A stretch of DNA of 64,000 bases from Nitrosomonas nitrosa (GTDB lineage Bacteria; Pseudomonadota; Gammaproteobacteria; Burkholderiales; Nitrosomonadaceae): positions 1 to 64,000 of the forward strand of contig NZ_QAOO01000010.1 of assembly GCF_003051105.1 (NCBI RefSeq). The letters run 5' to 3'. Of the stretch, positions 53,036-62,570 are shown one piece after another. Made by a program: the position numbers and the translations under genes. Position 1 is the first letter of the stretch. Each line of letters begins with the position of its first letter. The notes beneath the pieces are model-generated. The model was not told the origin of the DNA. It did no database searches and saw nothing but the letters and a program-made list of their open reading frames with translations.

Positions 53036-54235
53036 ATGAACCCAACACTGAATAAACTGCAACCTTACCCTTTCCAGAAGCTTTCAAAATTGCTAGAGGG
53101 TATCACTCCAAATCCATCGTTATCATCGATTCATTTGCATATTGGTGAACCTAAGCATCCAACACCTGATTTTATCCGGCAGGAATTGGTGAATAATCTG
53201 GATGGATTGGCACATTATCCAACAACCTTGGGTGCGCGGTGGCTCCGCGTCGGTATCGCAGATTGGTTGATGCGGCGCTATCGGTTGACGACGATCGATC
53301 CTGATACTCAAGTAATGCCAGTTAATGGTAGCCGAGAGGCCTTATTTTCTTTTGCGCAGGCAGTAATCGATGCGCATTCTGCAGAATCTCCTGTTGTTGT
53401 GTGCACAAACCCTTTTTACCAGATCTATGAGGGCGCAGCATTGTTGGCTGGAGCAATTCCATTTTTTCTCAACACATTAGTACAGAATAATTTTGCGCTG
53501 GAATTAACGCAACTCGGCGAGGAGATATGGGCACGTACGCAACTCGTCTATGTTTGCTCGCCGAATAACCCAACCGGTAGGGTAATGACACTGGATGAGT
53601 GGCAGCAATTATTCGCGCTCTCGGATCGCTATGGTTTTGTGGTCGCGTCCGATGAATGCTATTCAGAAATATATTTTGATGAGGATCACCCCCCTTTGGG
53701 TGCACTAGAAGCAGCTCACCAACTCGGCCGAAACGGATTTCCCAGGCTAGTCGTGTTTAGCAGTTTGTCCAAGCGTTCTAATGTGCCTGGGATGCGTTCA
53801 GGCTTCGTGGCTGGTGATGAAGCCATCCTAAAGAAGTTTTTATTGTATCGTACATATCACGGTAGCGCGATGAATCCAGCGGTACAAGCTGCAAGTAAGA
53901 TTGCATGGGGAGATGAGCGGCATGTCATAGAAAACCGTCGTTTGTATCGTGAAAAGTTCGATAAAGCGATCTCCGCTTTGTCGGGCTGTTTAGATGTGTC
54001 CATGCCAGATGCGACTTTTTACCTTTGGGCGAGAACACCTATTAGCGATGTTGAATTCACTCAGAAGCTCTATCGCGATTATAATGTCAATGTATTGCCG
54101 GGAAGTTATCTTGGACGCGAAGCGCACAGCGTCAATCCAGGAGAAAACTTTGTGCGTATTGCATTGGTTGCGTCACTGGAAGAATGCCTGGATGCGATGG
54201 AAAGAATAAAAAATTGTTGTATCAGAATTGATTAA
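53036..54235 (+). CDS. dapC: Succinyldiaminopimelate transaminase
   Basis: 399-residue class I/II aminotransferase of the DapC type. Signatures: HIGEPKHPTPDFIRQEL, YPTTLGARWLRVGIADWL, NPFYQIYEGAALLAGA, CSPNNPTGRVMTLDEW, and PLP-binding Lys246 in SLSKRSNVPGMRSGF. It makes succinyl-L,L-diaminopimelate in lysine and peptidoglycan synthesis. dapD is 18 bp downstream, confirming the pathway. Confidence 0.92.
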   Translation: MNPTLNKLQPYPFQKLSKLLEGITPNPSLSSIHLHIGEPKHPTPDFIRQELVNNLDGLAHYPTTLGARWLRVGIADWLMRRYRLTTIDPDTQVMPVNGSREALFSFAQAVIDAHSAESPVVVCTNPFYQIYEGAALLAGAIPFFLNTLVQNNFALELTQLGEEIWARTQLVYVCSPNNPTGRVMTLDEWQQLFALSDRYGFVVASDECYSEIYFDEDHPPLGALEAAHQLGRNGFPRLVVFSSLSKRSNVPGMRSGFVAGDEAILKKFLLYRTYHGSAMNPAVQAASKIAWGDERHVIENRRLYREKFDKAISALSGCLDVSMPDATFYLWARTPISDVEFTQKLYRDYNVNVLPGSYLGREAHSVNPGENFVRIALVASLEECLDAMERIKNCCIRID

Positions 54236-54253
54236 ATATTTTCTAGGAGCAGT

Positions 54254-55075
54254 ATGGAACATTTGCAAGCCATAATTGAAGAAGCTTTCGAGCGCCGTGC
54301 CCAAATTACACCTCGTAATGTTGAAGCGAATCTAAAAGAATCGATCGCGCAAGTTATCAATCTGCTCGATAATGGAAAGTTGCGTGTCGCTGAAAAAATA
54401 GGTGGCGAATGGGTGACGCATCAGTGGATCAAGAAAGCAGTGCTACTTTCTTTTCGGATAGAAGATAACAGCTTTATCAAAGGCGGGTTTTCTAACTATT
54501 TCGATAAAATTCCTTCAAAATTTGCAGATTACAGCTCTAGGGATTTTCGTGATGGGGGTTTCCGGGTCGTACCCCCGGCGGCCGTACGGAAAGGTTCATT
54601 TATTGCTAGCAATGTGGTACTGATGCCTTCATATGTCAATATTGGCGCTTATGTTGATGAGGGCACCATGGTGGATACGTGGGCGACCGTCGGATCTTGT
54701 GCTCAGATTGGTAAAAACGTTCATTTGTCGGGAGGGGTGGGGATTGGGGGTGTGTTGGAACCCGTTCAAGCTAATCCTACGATAATTGAAGATAATTGTT
54801 TCATCGGGGCACGATCAGAAATCGTCGAGGGTGTTATTGTTGGAGAGAATTCGGTGATTTCGATGGGAGTATATATTGGTCAGAGTACCAAAATCTATCA
54901 TCGGGAAACGGGTGAAATTAGTTACGGGAGGATTCCGCCAGGCTCAGTAGTGGTCTCGGGAAGTTTGCCATCAGAGAACAAACAATATAGCCTCTACTGT
55001 GCTGTGATTGTGAAACAGGTTGATGCCAAAACGCGCTCTAAAACAGGCATCAATGAATTACTGCGTGGGATTTAG
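54254..55075 (+). CDS. dapD: Tetrahydrodipicolinate N-succinyltransferase
   Basis: 273 residues, normal length. It transfers succinyl from succinyl-CoA to tetrahydrodipicolinate. The left-handed beta-helix hexapeptide repeats are visible from about 120 to 220 ([57 protein letters not shown]). It forms a two-gene unit with dapC, its downstream enzyme. GGAG precedes the ATG by about 8 bases. Confidence 0.96.
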   Translation: MEHLQAIIEEAFERRAQITPRNVEANLKESIAQVINLLDNGKLRVAEKIGGEWVTHQWIKKAVLLSFRIEDNSFIKGGFSNYFDKIPSKFADYSSRDFRDGGFRVVPPAAVRKGSFIASNVVLMPSYVNIGAYVDEGTMVDTWATVGSCAQIGKNVHLSGGVGIGGVLEPVQANPTIIEDNCFIGARSEIVEGVIVGENSVISMGVYIGQSTKIYHRETGEISYGRIPPGSVVVSGSLPSENKQYSLYCAVIVKQVDAKTRSKTGINELLRGI

Positions 55076-55311
55076 TAGCTCATAAAATGGGATGGGGCGC
55101 TGACAGTTTTGCGCTATCGATCATTAGGAAAGCGAGAGAAGGCATGAGATATACAAAAATTAGCGGATTTCGATGTTTGCCTGTTTATTATTGCGTGATC
55201 TAAAAAATTAAGCATTTGGGGGCACACTCTAAAGAAAAAACAATGTGCCTCCACTTTATGCCGAATTTATAAATATTTCGGTGGGCTGCTGCGGACAATA
55301 AAAACGCATGC

Positions 55312-55404
55312 TGGCGGAGGAGGTGGGATTCGAACCCACGTGTCAGGTTACCCCGACCATCTGATTTCGAGTCAGCGCCGTTATGGCCACTTCGGTACCC
55401 CTCC
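55312..55404 (-). tRNA. tRNA-Ser (anticodon CGA)
   Basis: A 93-base minus-strand tRNA with long variable arm. Acceptor GGAGGGG / CTCCTCC, anticodon loop CTCGAAA (CGA), T-arm GGTTCGAATCC, encoded CCA (55312-55314). It decodes UCG. Confidence 0.95.
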
Positions 55405-55605
55405 GTGTCGATTGTATTAATCTTCTAGCAATTTCTAATATTTTACCAGCTTCTGAGCATCTTACCCATAGCGAGTTGAGCTTGTCGCAGCAAGAGTCGA
55501 TGCTTGCTTGCAGTCCACTTTTCGATAAAAATTCTCGGACAGCTTCCTAGGTTCAACTCGAGATTGTCACGTTTAATATTTACCCTAATTATGGCCTGAT
55601 TTATA

Positions 55606-56457
55606 TTACATCACATTGGTAACGGCATTTCTTATTTTCTGGATAGCCTTGGCCTCGATTTGTCGGACACGCTCTGCTGATACCCCTAACTCGTCGGCCA
55701 ACTCATGCAATGTTGCCGTGTCTTTTTCTCTTAGCCAACGCGCTTCAATAATATGTCGGCTGCGGCTATCTAGGCTTTCGAGAGATTCTTCTAGTTTCTC
55801 ATGATATAAATGAGAAAGCTGCTTATCTTCAAGCTGTTGAGAGGGATCAACGCCGTCGGTGAGATAATTGATGGGACTGCAGCTATTTTCCTCTTCTTCG
55901 TCCGATAGTGGTTCTAACGAGATATCGCGACCACTAAAGCGTGTTTCCATTTCAACAACTTCTTCAGGCTTGACACCAAGCTGGTTTGCCACGGCTACAA
56001 CTTCACTTTGGCTCAAGGTATCCAAGCTTTGTTTCATACTACGTAAGTTAAAAAACAATTTACGTTGTTGCTTGGTTGTTGCAATTTTAACTAGCCGCCA
56101 GTTTCGCATAATAAATTCATGGATTTCTGCTTTGATCCAGTGTACAGCAAAGGATACAAGACGCACACCTCTTTCTGGGTCAAATTTTTTCACAGCTTTC
56201 ATTAATCCGATATTGCCTTCCTGAATTAAATCTGCATGGGGCAATCCATAGCCCAGATATCCGCGAGCGATCGAAATGACAACTCGCAGATGCGAAAGTA
56301 CAAGCTGGTGAGCGGCTTTTATATCATTGTTGTCTCTCAAGGATCTTGCCAGCCGAACCTCATCTTCTTGAGATAAAACAGGGAAGCGGTTAACTGTTTG
56401 TATATAGTTCTCGATGCTGTCTCCCACTATTGCGGGTAACGCTAAAGTATTTGCCAT
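55606..56457 (-). CDS. rpoH: RNA polymerase heat-shock sigma factor sigma-32
   Basis: 283 residues. Region 1.2/2.1 NRFPVLSQEDEVRLARSLRD, region 2 with HADLIQEGNIGLMKAVKKF and VSFAVHWIKAEIHEFIMRNW, the RpoH box QRKLFFNLR, and a region 4 HTH (LHELADELGVSAERVRQIEA). It directs heat-shock transcription. AAAGGAG precedes the ATG. A perfect CIRCE element 49 bp upstream implies HrcA repression. It follows ftsX on the same strand, the common order ftsY-ftsE-ftsX-rpoH. Confidence 0.96.
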   Translation of the reverse strand: MANTLALPAIVGDSIENYIQTVNRFPVLSQEDEVRLARSLRDNNDIKAAHQLVLSHLRVVISIARGYLGYGLPHADLIQEGNIGLMKAVKKFDPERGVRLVSFAVHWIKAEIHEFIMRNWRLVKIATTKQQRKLFFNLRSMKQSLDTLSQSEVVAVANQLGVKPEEVVEMETRFSGRDISLEPLSDEEEENSCSPINYLTDGVDPSQQLEDKQLSHLYHEKLEESLESLDSRSRHIIEARWLREKDTATLHELADELGVSAERVRQIEAKAIQKIRNAVTNVM

Positions 56458-56505
56458 GTCTGCTCCTTTAACATCAAATGTGATTCTTGACGCTTTTTAT
56501 AAATA

Positions 56506-56532
56506 TTAGCACTCTGGCATTGAGAGTGCTAA
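56506..56532. promoter_or_regulatory. CIRCE element (HrcA operator) upstream of rpoH
   Basis: TTAGCACTC-N9-GAGTGCTAA is an exact match to the CIRCE consensus with the standard 9-base spacer. It is in the rpoH leader/promoter region, 49 bp before the start codon. It implies that HrcA represses the sigma-32 gene, a circuit proposed for betaproteobacteria. Confidence 0.93.
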
Positions 56533-56664
56533 TATTTCTTGAAGTTTCACGGATCACCTAAAAATAGCGGGCAAAAGATCGTTAGTATGAAATGAAGTGA
56601 GCTTGCTTGATTATGCTCTGAAAGCAGCAAAGAGGATAGCTGTCCTTCCTATTTACAATCCGAA

Positions 56665-57573
56665 CTATTCAGGTTCTATCAGAGAGAGATGTTGTGCGAC
56701 GGATAATCTTGCTCCCAACCAGCCTAGCCATGCTGAGAAAAGAAGCAAGCTCAGGCTATCCAGTAGAGAAAGGTGGTCTATAAAAAAGTCTATTGAATAG
56801 AGCTGGGTGAGTTCGACTAGGCTTTCATTGATCGCTTGGATACCTAAAGCAATAATGAGCCATGCTGATGCGGCACCGGCCATTCCTTGTATTGCGCCAA
56901 AATAAAGAAAAGGGCGGCGTATAAAACTATCTGTCGCGCCGATGAGCTTCGAAACTTCTATTTCATCTCGCTTGGTAAGTATCTGCAGGCGAATGGTATT
57001 GAAGACAACGATGATTAAAGCAAAACCTAATAAACAAGCCAACATCAGCACGGCAAATTGACCTAATCTAATAAAGGCATCTAATCGCCTTGCCCAATCG
57101 GTATCGACCTGAGCATGTTCTACTTCAGACCATTTTTTCATTGTGGCTTGGATCGATTCGAGTTCATTGGGTGAAACTGGCTGGATATCAATAACAAATG
57201 CGTCGGGTAGGGGGTTCTTGATTAGGCTATCGACTACATCGGCTAATCCACTTTCATGTTGCAGTTGCTGTAAGGCGATTTCCTTGGAAACGAACTTAAA
57301 ACTCGCAATATTCGGGAATTTCTCCAAACGAGCGTTGATTTGTTCAATATCAGAGGATGTGGCGTCCATCCTTAGAAACAAACTTAATTGAGGGGTGTTT
57401 GCAACGTGTCCGGAGAGGGCCTGTAAATTTCCTATCAGCGTGTAAATACCGAGAGGGAGGCTAAATGCAATGCCAATCACAAAAATACTTAATAGGCTGG
57501 AGAGTGGTGTTCTTGCAAGCTGTTTGAGTGTCTGACCCAATGCTTGCCAATGCTGGGACAACCACATTTTCAT
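56665..57573 (-). CDS. ftsX: Cell-division ABC permease FtsX
   Basis: 302 residues, four spans: one after a short cytoplasmic start (about 25-48), then an extracytoplasmic domain (about 50-160: FLRMDATSSDIEQINARLEK) and three C-terminal spans. ILTKRDEIEVSKLIGATDSF, the cytoplasmic coupling segment, is intact. With FtsE it activates peptidoglycan amidases at the septum. It overlaps ftsE by 4 bp. Confidence 0.93.
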   Translation of the reverse strand: MKMWLSQHWQALGQTLKQLARTPLSSLLSIFVIGIAFSLPLGIYTLIGNLQALSGHVANTPQLSLFLRMDATSSDIEQINARLEKFPNIASFKFVSKEIALQQLQHESGLADVVDSLIKNPLPDAFVIDIQPVSPNELESIQATMKKWSEVEHAQVDTDWARRLDAFIRLGQFAVLMLACLLGFALIIVVFNTIRLQILTKRDEIEVSKLIGATDSFIRRPFLYFGAIQGMAGAASAWLIIALGIQAINESLVELTQLYSIDFFIDHLSLLDSLSLLLFSAWLGWLGARLSVAQHLSLIEPE

Positions 57574-58223
57574 GAAATTAACTTTCCTTGGTTGAGGGTG
57601 AGAGTACGATAGCGCGTGTCATTTAATAACGTCACGTCATGCGTGGCGATGAGCACGGTTACGCCCACTTGCTGGAATGATCTGAACACTTCCATAATAC
57701 TTTGTGCATAATCGACATCGAGATTGGCCGTGGGCTCGTCGGCGATCAAAATAGACGGTCGGTGGACAACCGCTCGTGCAATACATAATCGCTGTTTTTC
57801 TCCACCGGATAAGGTAATAGGGTTTGCGGTTTCTTTCGCTAGTAAACCGACTTTATCAAGTGCGGCACGAACTCGTGCAGCTGATATTTTTTTTTCAAAG
57901 CCGCGGATTTGTAAAGGGAGCATGACGTTGGCAAAAACAGAGCGATCGTACAGAATCTTCTGATCTTGAAAAATGATACCTAAGCTGCGTCGCAGAAAGG
58001 GAATGGTACTTTTTTTGAGCGCATTGACATTCTGTTCGCTCACAGTGATATGACCCGATGTGGGACGCTCAATGGCAGCAATCAGTTTCAATAAAGTGCT
58101 TTTTCCGGCACCTGAGTGACCTGTCAGATATACCAATTCACCTGCGTCAATTGTGAAGGCGACATTTTTTAAGGCCTCGAAACCATCTGGATAACGTTTG
58201 TAAACATTTTTAAAACTGATCAT
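57570..58223 (-). CDS. ftsE: Cell-division ATPase FtsE
   Basis: 217 residues. Walker A GHSGAGKST at 35-43, Q-loop GIIFQDQKIL, signature TLSGGEKQRLCIARAVVHRP, Walker B LIADEPTANLD, switch His ATHD. It energises FtsX. It is 38 bp downstream of ftsY and overlaps ftsX. Confidence 0.96.
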   Translation of the reverse strand: MISFKNVYKRYPDGFEALKNVAFTIDAGELVYLTGHSGAGKSTLLKLIAAIERPTSGHITVSEQNVNALKKSTIPFLRRSLGIIFQDQKILYDRSVFANVMLPLQIRGFEKKISAARVRAALDKVGLLAKETANPITLSGGEKQRLCIARAVVHRPSILIADEPTANLDVDYAQSIMEVFRSFQQVGVTVLIATHDVTLLNDTRYRTLTLNQGKLIS

Positions 58224-58261
58224 AAAAAACCTGGGAAAGCAAAAATCAAATCGTTGAACGA

Positions 58262-59254
58262 TTAATCGAACAATGCTTCTACAAATTCCTCGGCATTAAA
58301 AGGTCGGAGATCATCAAGTCCCTCTCCAACACCTATAAAGCGTAGAGCGGGAGGGTTTTGTGGATATTGAGCAGCAATGGCGGCAATGATGCCTCCCTTG
58401 GCTGTTCCATCTAGCTTGGTTAAGATCAATCCAGTTACCCCGAGCGCCTCATCGAAAGCTTTGACTTGGCTAATGGCATTCTGTCCTGTATTGGCATCCA
58501 ACACTAATAAAATTTCATGGGGTGCATCGGGCATGGCTTTTGTAATAACACGCTTGATTTTTTTGATTTCTTCCATCAAATGTAATTGAGTCGTCAGGCG
58601 GCCTGCCGTATCGGCCAATACGATATCGATATTACGTGCCTTGGCGGCATTGACCGCATCAAATATGACTGCTGCAGGATCGCCCTTTTTTTGTGTATCG
58701 TTTTCTTGGGCAATAACGGTCACGCCATTGCGCTCACCCCATGCGAGCAGTTGTTCTCGTGCAGCGGCACGGAATGTATCGCCTGCCGCGAGCAATACTG
58801 ATTTTCCCTGGGAGCGATAATAATAGGCAAGTTTTCCAATGGTGGTCGTTTTGCCAACACCATTGACACCCGTAATCATGATCACGAACGGCTTCTTCGT
58901 ATCAACATCTAGGGGTCGAGCAAGGGGTGTGAGTAAGCTGACTAAAGTTTCCTGTAATGCTCCCTTGAGTTGCTCCGCGTTATTAAGCGCATCACGCTTG
59001 ACTTTTTTACGTAACGACTCCAGCAACCAGTTCGTGGCGGTAACGCCCGTATCAGCGGTCAGTAAAATGGTTTCGAGCTCCTCGTAGAGCTCTTCATCAA
59101 TCTTGCGGTTGCCAAATAAGCCAGAGAATTGTTTACTGAGGTTTTGCCGGGTTCGAGCAAGCCCTTGCCGAATTTTACTCGCTAAACTTTCCGATTTGGC
59201 AGTACTCTCTGTTTCTTCTGATGGATTTTTTTTTGATTTAAAAAAACTGAACAT
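58262..59254 (-). CDS. ftsY: Signal recognition particle receptor FtsY
   Basis: 330 residues. A short charged A domain (1-45; shorter than the long acidic one in E. coli), then the NG domain: GVNGVGKTTTIGKLAYYYRS, AAGDTFRAAAREQL, DTAGRLTTQLHLM, TKLDGTAKGG and the C-terminal FIGVGEGLDDLRPF. It docks SRP-ribosome complexes at the membrane. It leads the ftsY-ftsE-ftsX run. A sigma-70-like promoter lies about 92 bp upstream. Confidence 0.96.
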   Translation of the reverse strand: MFSFFKSKKNPSEETESTAKSESLASKIRQGLARTRQNLSKQFSGLFGNRKIDEELYEELETILLTADTGVTATNWLLESLRKKVKRDALNNAEQLKGALQETLVSLLTPLARPLDVDTKKPFVIMITGVNGVGKTTTIGKLAYYYRSQGKSVLLAAGDTFRAAAREQLLAWGERNGVTVIAQENDTQKKGDPAAVIFDAVNAAKARNIDIVLADTAGRLTTQLHLMEEIKKIKRVITKAMPDAPHEILLVLDANTGQNAISQVKAFDEALGVTGLILTKLDGTAKGGIIAAIAAQYPQNPPALRFIGVGEGLDDLRPFNAEEFVEALFD

Positions 59255-59345
59255 TCTAATAAAGAGTAATTAATATAGAGTCACAATAAATATCGATTTT
59301 ATTCTTATTACGTATATTTGGGTGAGCGAAAAATAGAAATAGAGC

Positions 59346-59374
59346 GTTATAATTAAAGCCAATTTTTTTGACAA
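59346..59374 (-). promoter_or_regulatory. Sigma-70-like promoter for ftsY
   Basis: On the minus strand TTGTCA (59369-59374) and TATAAC (59346-59351) are separated by 17 bases. This gives an ftsY leader of about 85 bases. Confidence 0.55.
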
Positions 59375-59397
59375 GAATAATGTCTCGGATTTTTAAT
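59368..59397 (+). promoter_or_regulatory. Sigma-70-like promoter for alr
   Basis: A consensus -35 TTGACA (59368-59373) and TTTAAT (59392-59397) at 18-base spacing. The -35 shares bases with the opposite ftsY -35, so the two promoters could compete. Leader about 190 bases. Confidence 0.45.
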
Positions 59398-59591
59398 TTT
59401 TCATTAGACAAATCCCTCACTTTATCAGTGCTATGTTACATTAAACCTCCTTCTTCATTGTCTGGGCTTTTCGGTATAGGAATTCGACAGAATATATTCA
59501 TTCTTGGAACGGCTTGCTGATCGATTCTCGATTATAAAAAATTTAATTCCCATTCTGGAAAGTTATCTTATTTTTCATATAAGCACATTTT

Positions 59592-60683
59592 ATGCCGCGT
59601 CCTATCCGCGCCTTGATTGATTTCTTAGCTCTTCAACATAACCTTAGTATTGTGCGTAAGCATGCAAGGAATGCACAAATTATGGCTGTGATCAAAGCAA
59701 ATGCCTATGGACATGGATTACTGAGTACTGTAAGTGCGCTTAAATCAGCCGATGCATTCGCAGTGCTTGAATTGGAAGCTGCTGTGCGACTAAGAGAGGC
59801 TGGCGTAGATCATCCTATTCTACTACTTGAAGGTTATTTTTCCACAGAAGATCTTGTTGTGGCCGATCAGTATCGCTTAAGCACAGTAATCCACCATAAA
59901 GAACAATTAGTAATGCTGTTGGCATCAAAGCTTAAAAATAAACTCAACGTGTTCGTAAAAATCAATACGGGGATGAATCGCTTGGGCTTTACGCTTGGCG
60001 ATGCAGTTGCTGCATTAAATACACTCAGATCTCATCCGACTATTGGCAATATTACGTTAATGACCCATTTTGCCTGTGCAGACGATCCATTACAAAAAAT
60101 TGAAATAATTGAACAAATTAAGTGTTTTTCCGTAATTCAGAAGAAATTTCATTTGCCATGCTCAATGGCTAATTCTGCAGCCATCTTGCGATACCCTGAA
60201 ACACTTGCAGATTGGGTGCGTCCAGGCATTATGCTTTATGGCGCATCGCCCTTGCTAGATAAGACTGCAGCAGAGCTAGATCTTCGCCCAGTCATGACAG
60301 TAACGAGTAAAATCATTGCGATACAGCACCTTGCTCTAAAGGATAAGGTTGGATATGGCAGCCACTTTCAGGCTGATCGGCCTATGCGAATTGGTATCGT
60401 TGCCTGTGGCTACGCAGACGGTTATCCTCGTCATGCGCCGACAGGAACACCTATACTTGTCGATGGGCAGCGTACTCGTATCGTAGGGCGCGTCTCTATG
60501 GATATGCTTACGGTCGATCTTACCGGTATAGAGCATGCAAATGTCGGAAGCATTGTCATTTTATGGGGGAAAGGATTACCGATTGAAGAAGTAGCAGAAT
60601 CAGCCGGTACTATTAGCTACGAACTGTTTTGTGCCCTTTCTTCCCGAGTAGAGACACAGACTATCATGAATGAAAATCAGTAA
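59592..60683 (+). CDS. alr: Alanine racemase
   Basis: 363 residues; interconverts L- and D-alanine for peptidoglycan. PLP Lys35 in AVIKANAYGHG, catalytic Tyr255 in KVGYGSHF, MTHFACADD, and a C-terminal beta-domain with GRVSMDMLTVDL. It stands alone and convergent with the isomerase gene. A weak ribosome site precedes the ATG. Confidence 0.95.
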   Translation: MPRPIRALIDFLALQHNLSIVRKHARNAQIMAVIKANAYGHGLLSTVSALKSADAFAVLELEAAVRLREAGVDHPILLLEGYFSTEDLVVADQYRLSTVIHHKEQLVMLLASKLKNKLNVFVKINTGMNRLGFTLGDAVAALNTLRSHPTIGNITLMTHFACADDPLQKIEIIEQIKCFSVIQKKFHLPCSMANSAAILRYPETLADWVRPGIMLYGASPLLDKTAAELDLRPVMTVTSKIIAIQHLALKDKVGYGSHFQADRPMRIGIVACGYADGYPRHAPTGTPILVDGQRTRIVGRVSMDMLTVDLTGIEHANVGSIVILWGKGLPIEEVAESAGTISYELFCALSSRVETQTIMNENQ

Positions 60684-60702
60684 AGCAATTAGCTTTACTG
60701 AT
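60676..60702 (+). terminator. Hairpin overlapping the alr stop
   Basis: An 11-bp perfect stem (ATCAGTAAAGC / GCTTTACTGAT) with a 5-base loop spans the alr stop codon. No T-run. It may end alr transcription and protect the convergent isomerase gene. Confidence 0.5.
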
Positions 60703-60722
60703 TCCCGATGGCTATAACAAAG

Positions 60723-61520
60723 CTATTCGACTTTAGCTTTGTTTCTTAAGTCTTGCACAGTAGCCGCAAAATTTCTTTGTAGGACACGTTGCTGCATATT
60801 CATTTTTACTTCATCGAAAGGGGGTGTCACGGTAGGCCGGATATCTTCTAAGCGGATAACATGCCAGCCAAAAGAAGTTTGTACGGGTTTATCAGTGGTA
60901 TTACCTTTCTTCAGGTTTTGAAGTGCATCAGCAAAGGGCTTGACGTAAGCGGCGGCTGCACTCCAGCCTAATTCACCACCATTATTTTTACTTCCTACAT
61001 CGATCGATCTTTCTTCGGCCAGTTTTTCAAAAGAAGTGCCCTTCTTGAGAGAAGCGATAATATCCTTTGCTTCTACTTCGGTTTCAACAAGTATGTGGCG
61101 TGCTTTATACTCCTTGTCACCCATTTGAGCTTTGACAGTCTCGTACTCACGTCTTAAAACATCATCGCCTACAGCATTATTTTTGATGTAATCGGCCTGA
61201 TAAGCTCTCACCAGTATAGCTTGCCGTGCGAGTTCAATTTGGGTAATCACATCCGGATCACGATCAAGTCCTTTCTTAATGGCTTCTTGTGCAATAATTT
61301 CTTCAGCAATGAGATTCTCACGAAGCGCGTTTCTCATCTCGGAAGAATCAGGCTGACCCTGAGCCACAGCAGCTTTGACCATAAAATCTAGCCTTGATTG
61401 GGGAATGACCACGCCGTTAACTTTCGCTACCGCGGCAGTCGATTGAGCATGAAGAGAGGCTGCGATAACGAGTCCTCCCAGACATATAGATATTGACAAC
61501 AGAACTTTTACTAAGCGCAT
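60723..61520 (-). CDS. Periplasmic parvulin-type peptidyl-prolyl isomerase
   Basis: 265 residues. Signal peptide (1-26), SurA-like N-terminal helical region (VAKVNGVVIPQSRLDFMVKA, ENLIAEEIIAQEAIKKGLD), then a rotamase domain (about 135-230: YKARHILVETEVEAKDIIAS, LGWSAAAAYVKPFADAL, TSFGWHVIRLEDIR). It helps fold exported proteins. A YciI-type gene is 144 bp upstream on the same strand. Confidence 0.93.
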   Translation of the reverse strand: MRLVKVLLSISICLGGLVIAASLHAQSTAAVAKVNGVVIPQSRLDFMVKAAVAQGQPDSSEMRNALRENLIAEEIIAQEAIKKGLDRDPDVITQIELARQAILVRAYQADYIKNNAVGDDVLRREYETVKAQMGDKEYKARHILVETEVEAKDIIASLKKGTSFEKLAEERSIDVGSKNNGGELGWSAAAAYVKPFADALQNLKKGNTTDKPVQTSFGWHVIRLEDIRPTVTPPFDEVKMNMQQRVLQRNFAATVQDLRNKAKVE

Positions 61521-61664
61521 GCAACTTCCTTTAGATAAATTAAGGTTAAGATGAAAATATTTATATACAAGGCACTTTATGGTGTATGCGTGATGCCCTG
61601 CATATTATAAGCATAGGTAAGGTAAATAGCTGATAATCATTTCTGAGATCTAATTAAAATAGAG

Positions 61665-61967
61665 CTAGACAGGGAACACTTTCTTGAATGGTCTAACAGT
61701 GATTTTCGAATAGACGCCAGCGGTAACATAAGGATCCGTTTCTGCCCAAGATTGAGCTGCTTCCAGTGAAGCAAATTCCGCAACAATCAGGCTTCCTGAG
61801 AAACCGGCTGATCCGGGATCTGCACTATCGATTGATGGATAAGGTCCTGCTAAGATAAGTCGCCCTTCATTTTGTAGTGTCTGAAGGCGCTCCAAGTGGG
61901 CGGGCCTTGCCATCATGCGCTTTTCTAGACTGTTCAATACATCCTCGCCATGGATTGCATAAAGCAT
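61665..61967 (-). CDS. YciI-family protein
   Basis: 100 residues, the usual length. [20 protein letters not shown] at the start, then [20 protein letters not shown] and the [22 protein letters not shown] segment that includes the conserved His/Asp region. Ferredoxin-like dimeric fold, sometimes a weak hydrolase; the role here is unknown. It is upstream of the isomerase gene. Confidence 0.9.
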   Translation of the reverse strand: MLYAIHGEDVLNSLEKRMMARPAHLERLQTLQNEGRLILAGPYPSIDSADPGSAGFSGSLIVAEFASLEAAQSWAETDPYVTAGVYSKITVRPFKKVFPV

Positions 61968-62570
61968 AATTCTCTTTTACCCGTGCTGTTAGGTTAGTTT
62001 TATTTGGTTTGATCATTTTAGAAAATTTGAGTATTTTTAGTACATCATAATAAAGATTCTTTCCTCCATTGACTTTTTCCAAAGTTGCTTACTGGTTTGT
62101 GCGAAAGAAATAGTATCGCCAGCTTCACAATTGTTTTCCTATAGATCATTAAAATCTTTCAGGATTCAATTTTTTCCTTATTTTCTATCATAGGGTGGTC
62201 AAGATGGCCTAGCATAAAATAGTGAACAATATAGCAGTTTTCTGGCGATTTTCTATTTGCTGGGCAATAATAAAACGGAACTAATTAAATACGTGTTGAT
62301 CCTCATTGGGAGGGCAGTAGAGCGTCGAAGTTACGCATATATTAAAAATAAATCTGAATCTGGCCATACGCAAAGGCGAATACCCTTTTCAAGAGAATAT
62401 ATTATCTCAAGCATTAATATTTGTTATCCAAATATGCCACTTCTTTCCCAATTTTTAACTTGATATTCCGATTTTAGAAATATTTAGCTTTCTATCTTGT
62501 ATCTCAGGTGATACTTTAAATTTTTTAACGAGTCTTTTTTATCAATATCAATTCTAGAAGGAGCCAATCG
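61968..62570. other. 603-bp AT-rich intergenic region
   Basis: Divergent region between YciI and the DUF4198-like gene. No gene is supported; a 68-codon + frame (62257-62463) lacks coding character. AAGGAG (about 62558) belongs to the next gene. Confidence 0.4.

Larger units (their letters stand above)
59255..59591. other. Divergent ftsY/alr intergenic region with back-to-back promoters
   Basis: 337 bp, AT-rich. It holds two sigma-70-like promoters whose -35 boxes overlap (see the next two entries). Nothing else is seen. Confidence 0.5.

Noticed and set aside
62257..62463. 68-codon frame in the YciI/DUF4198 spacer
   Set aside because: No ribosome site, odd composition and no recognisable motif.
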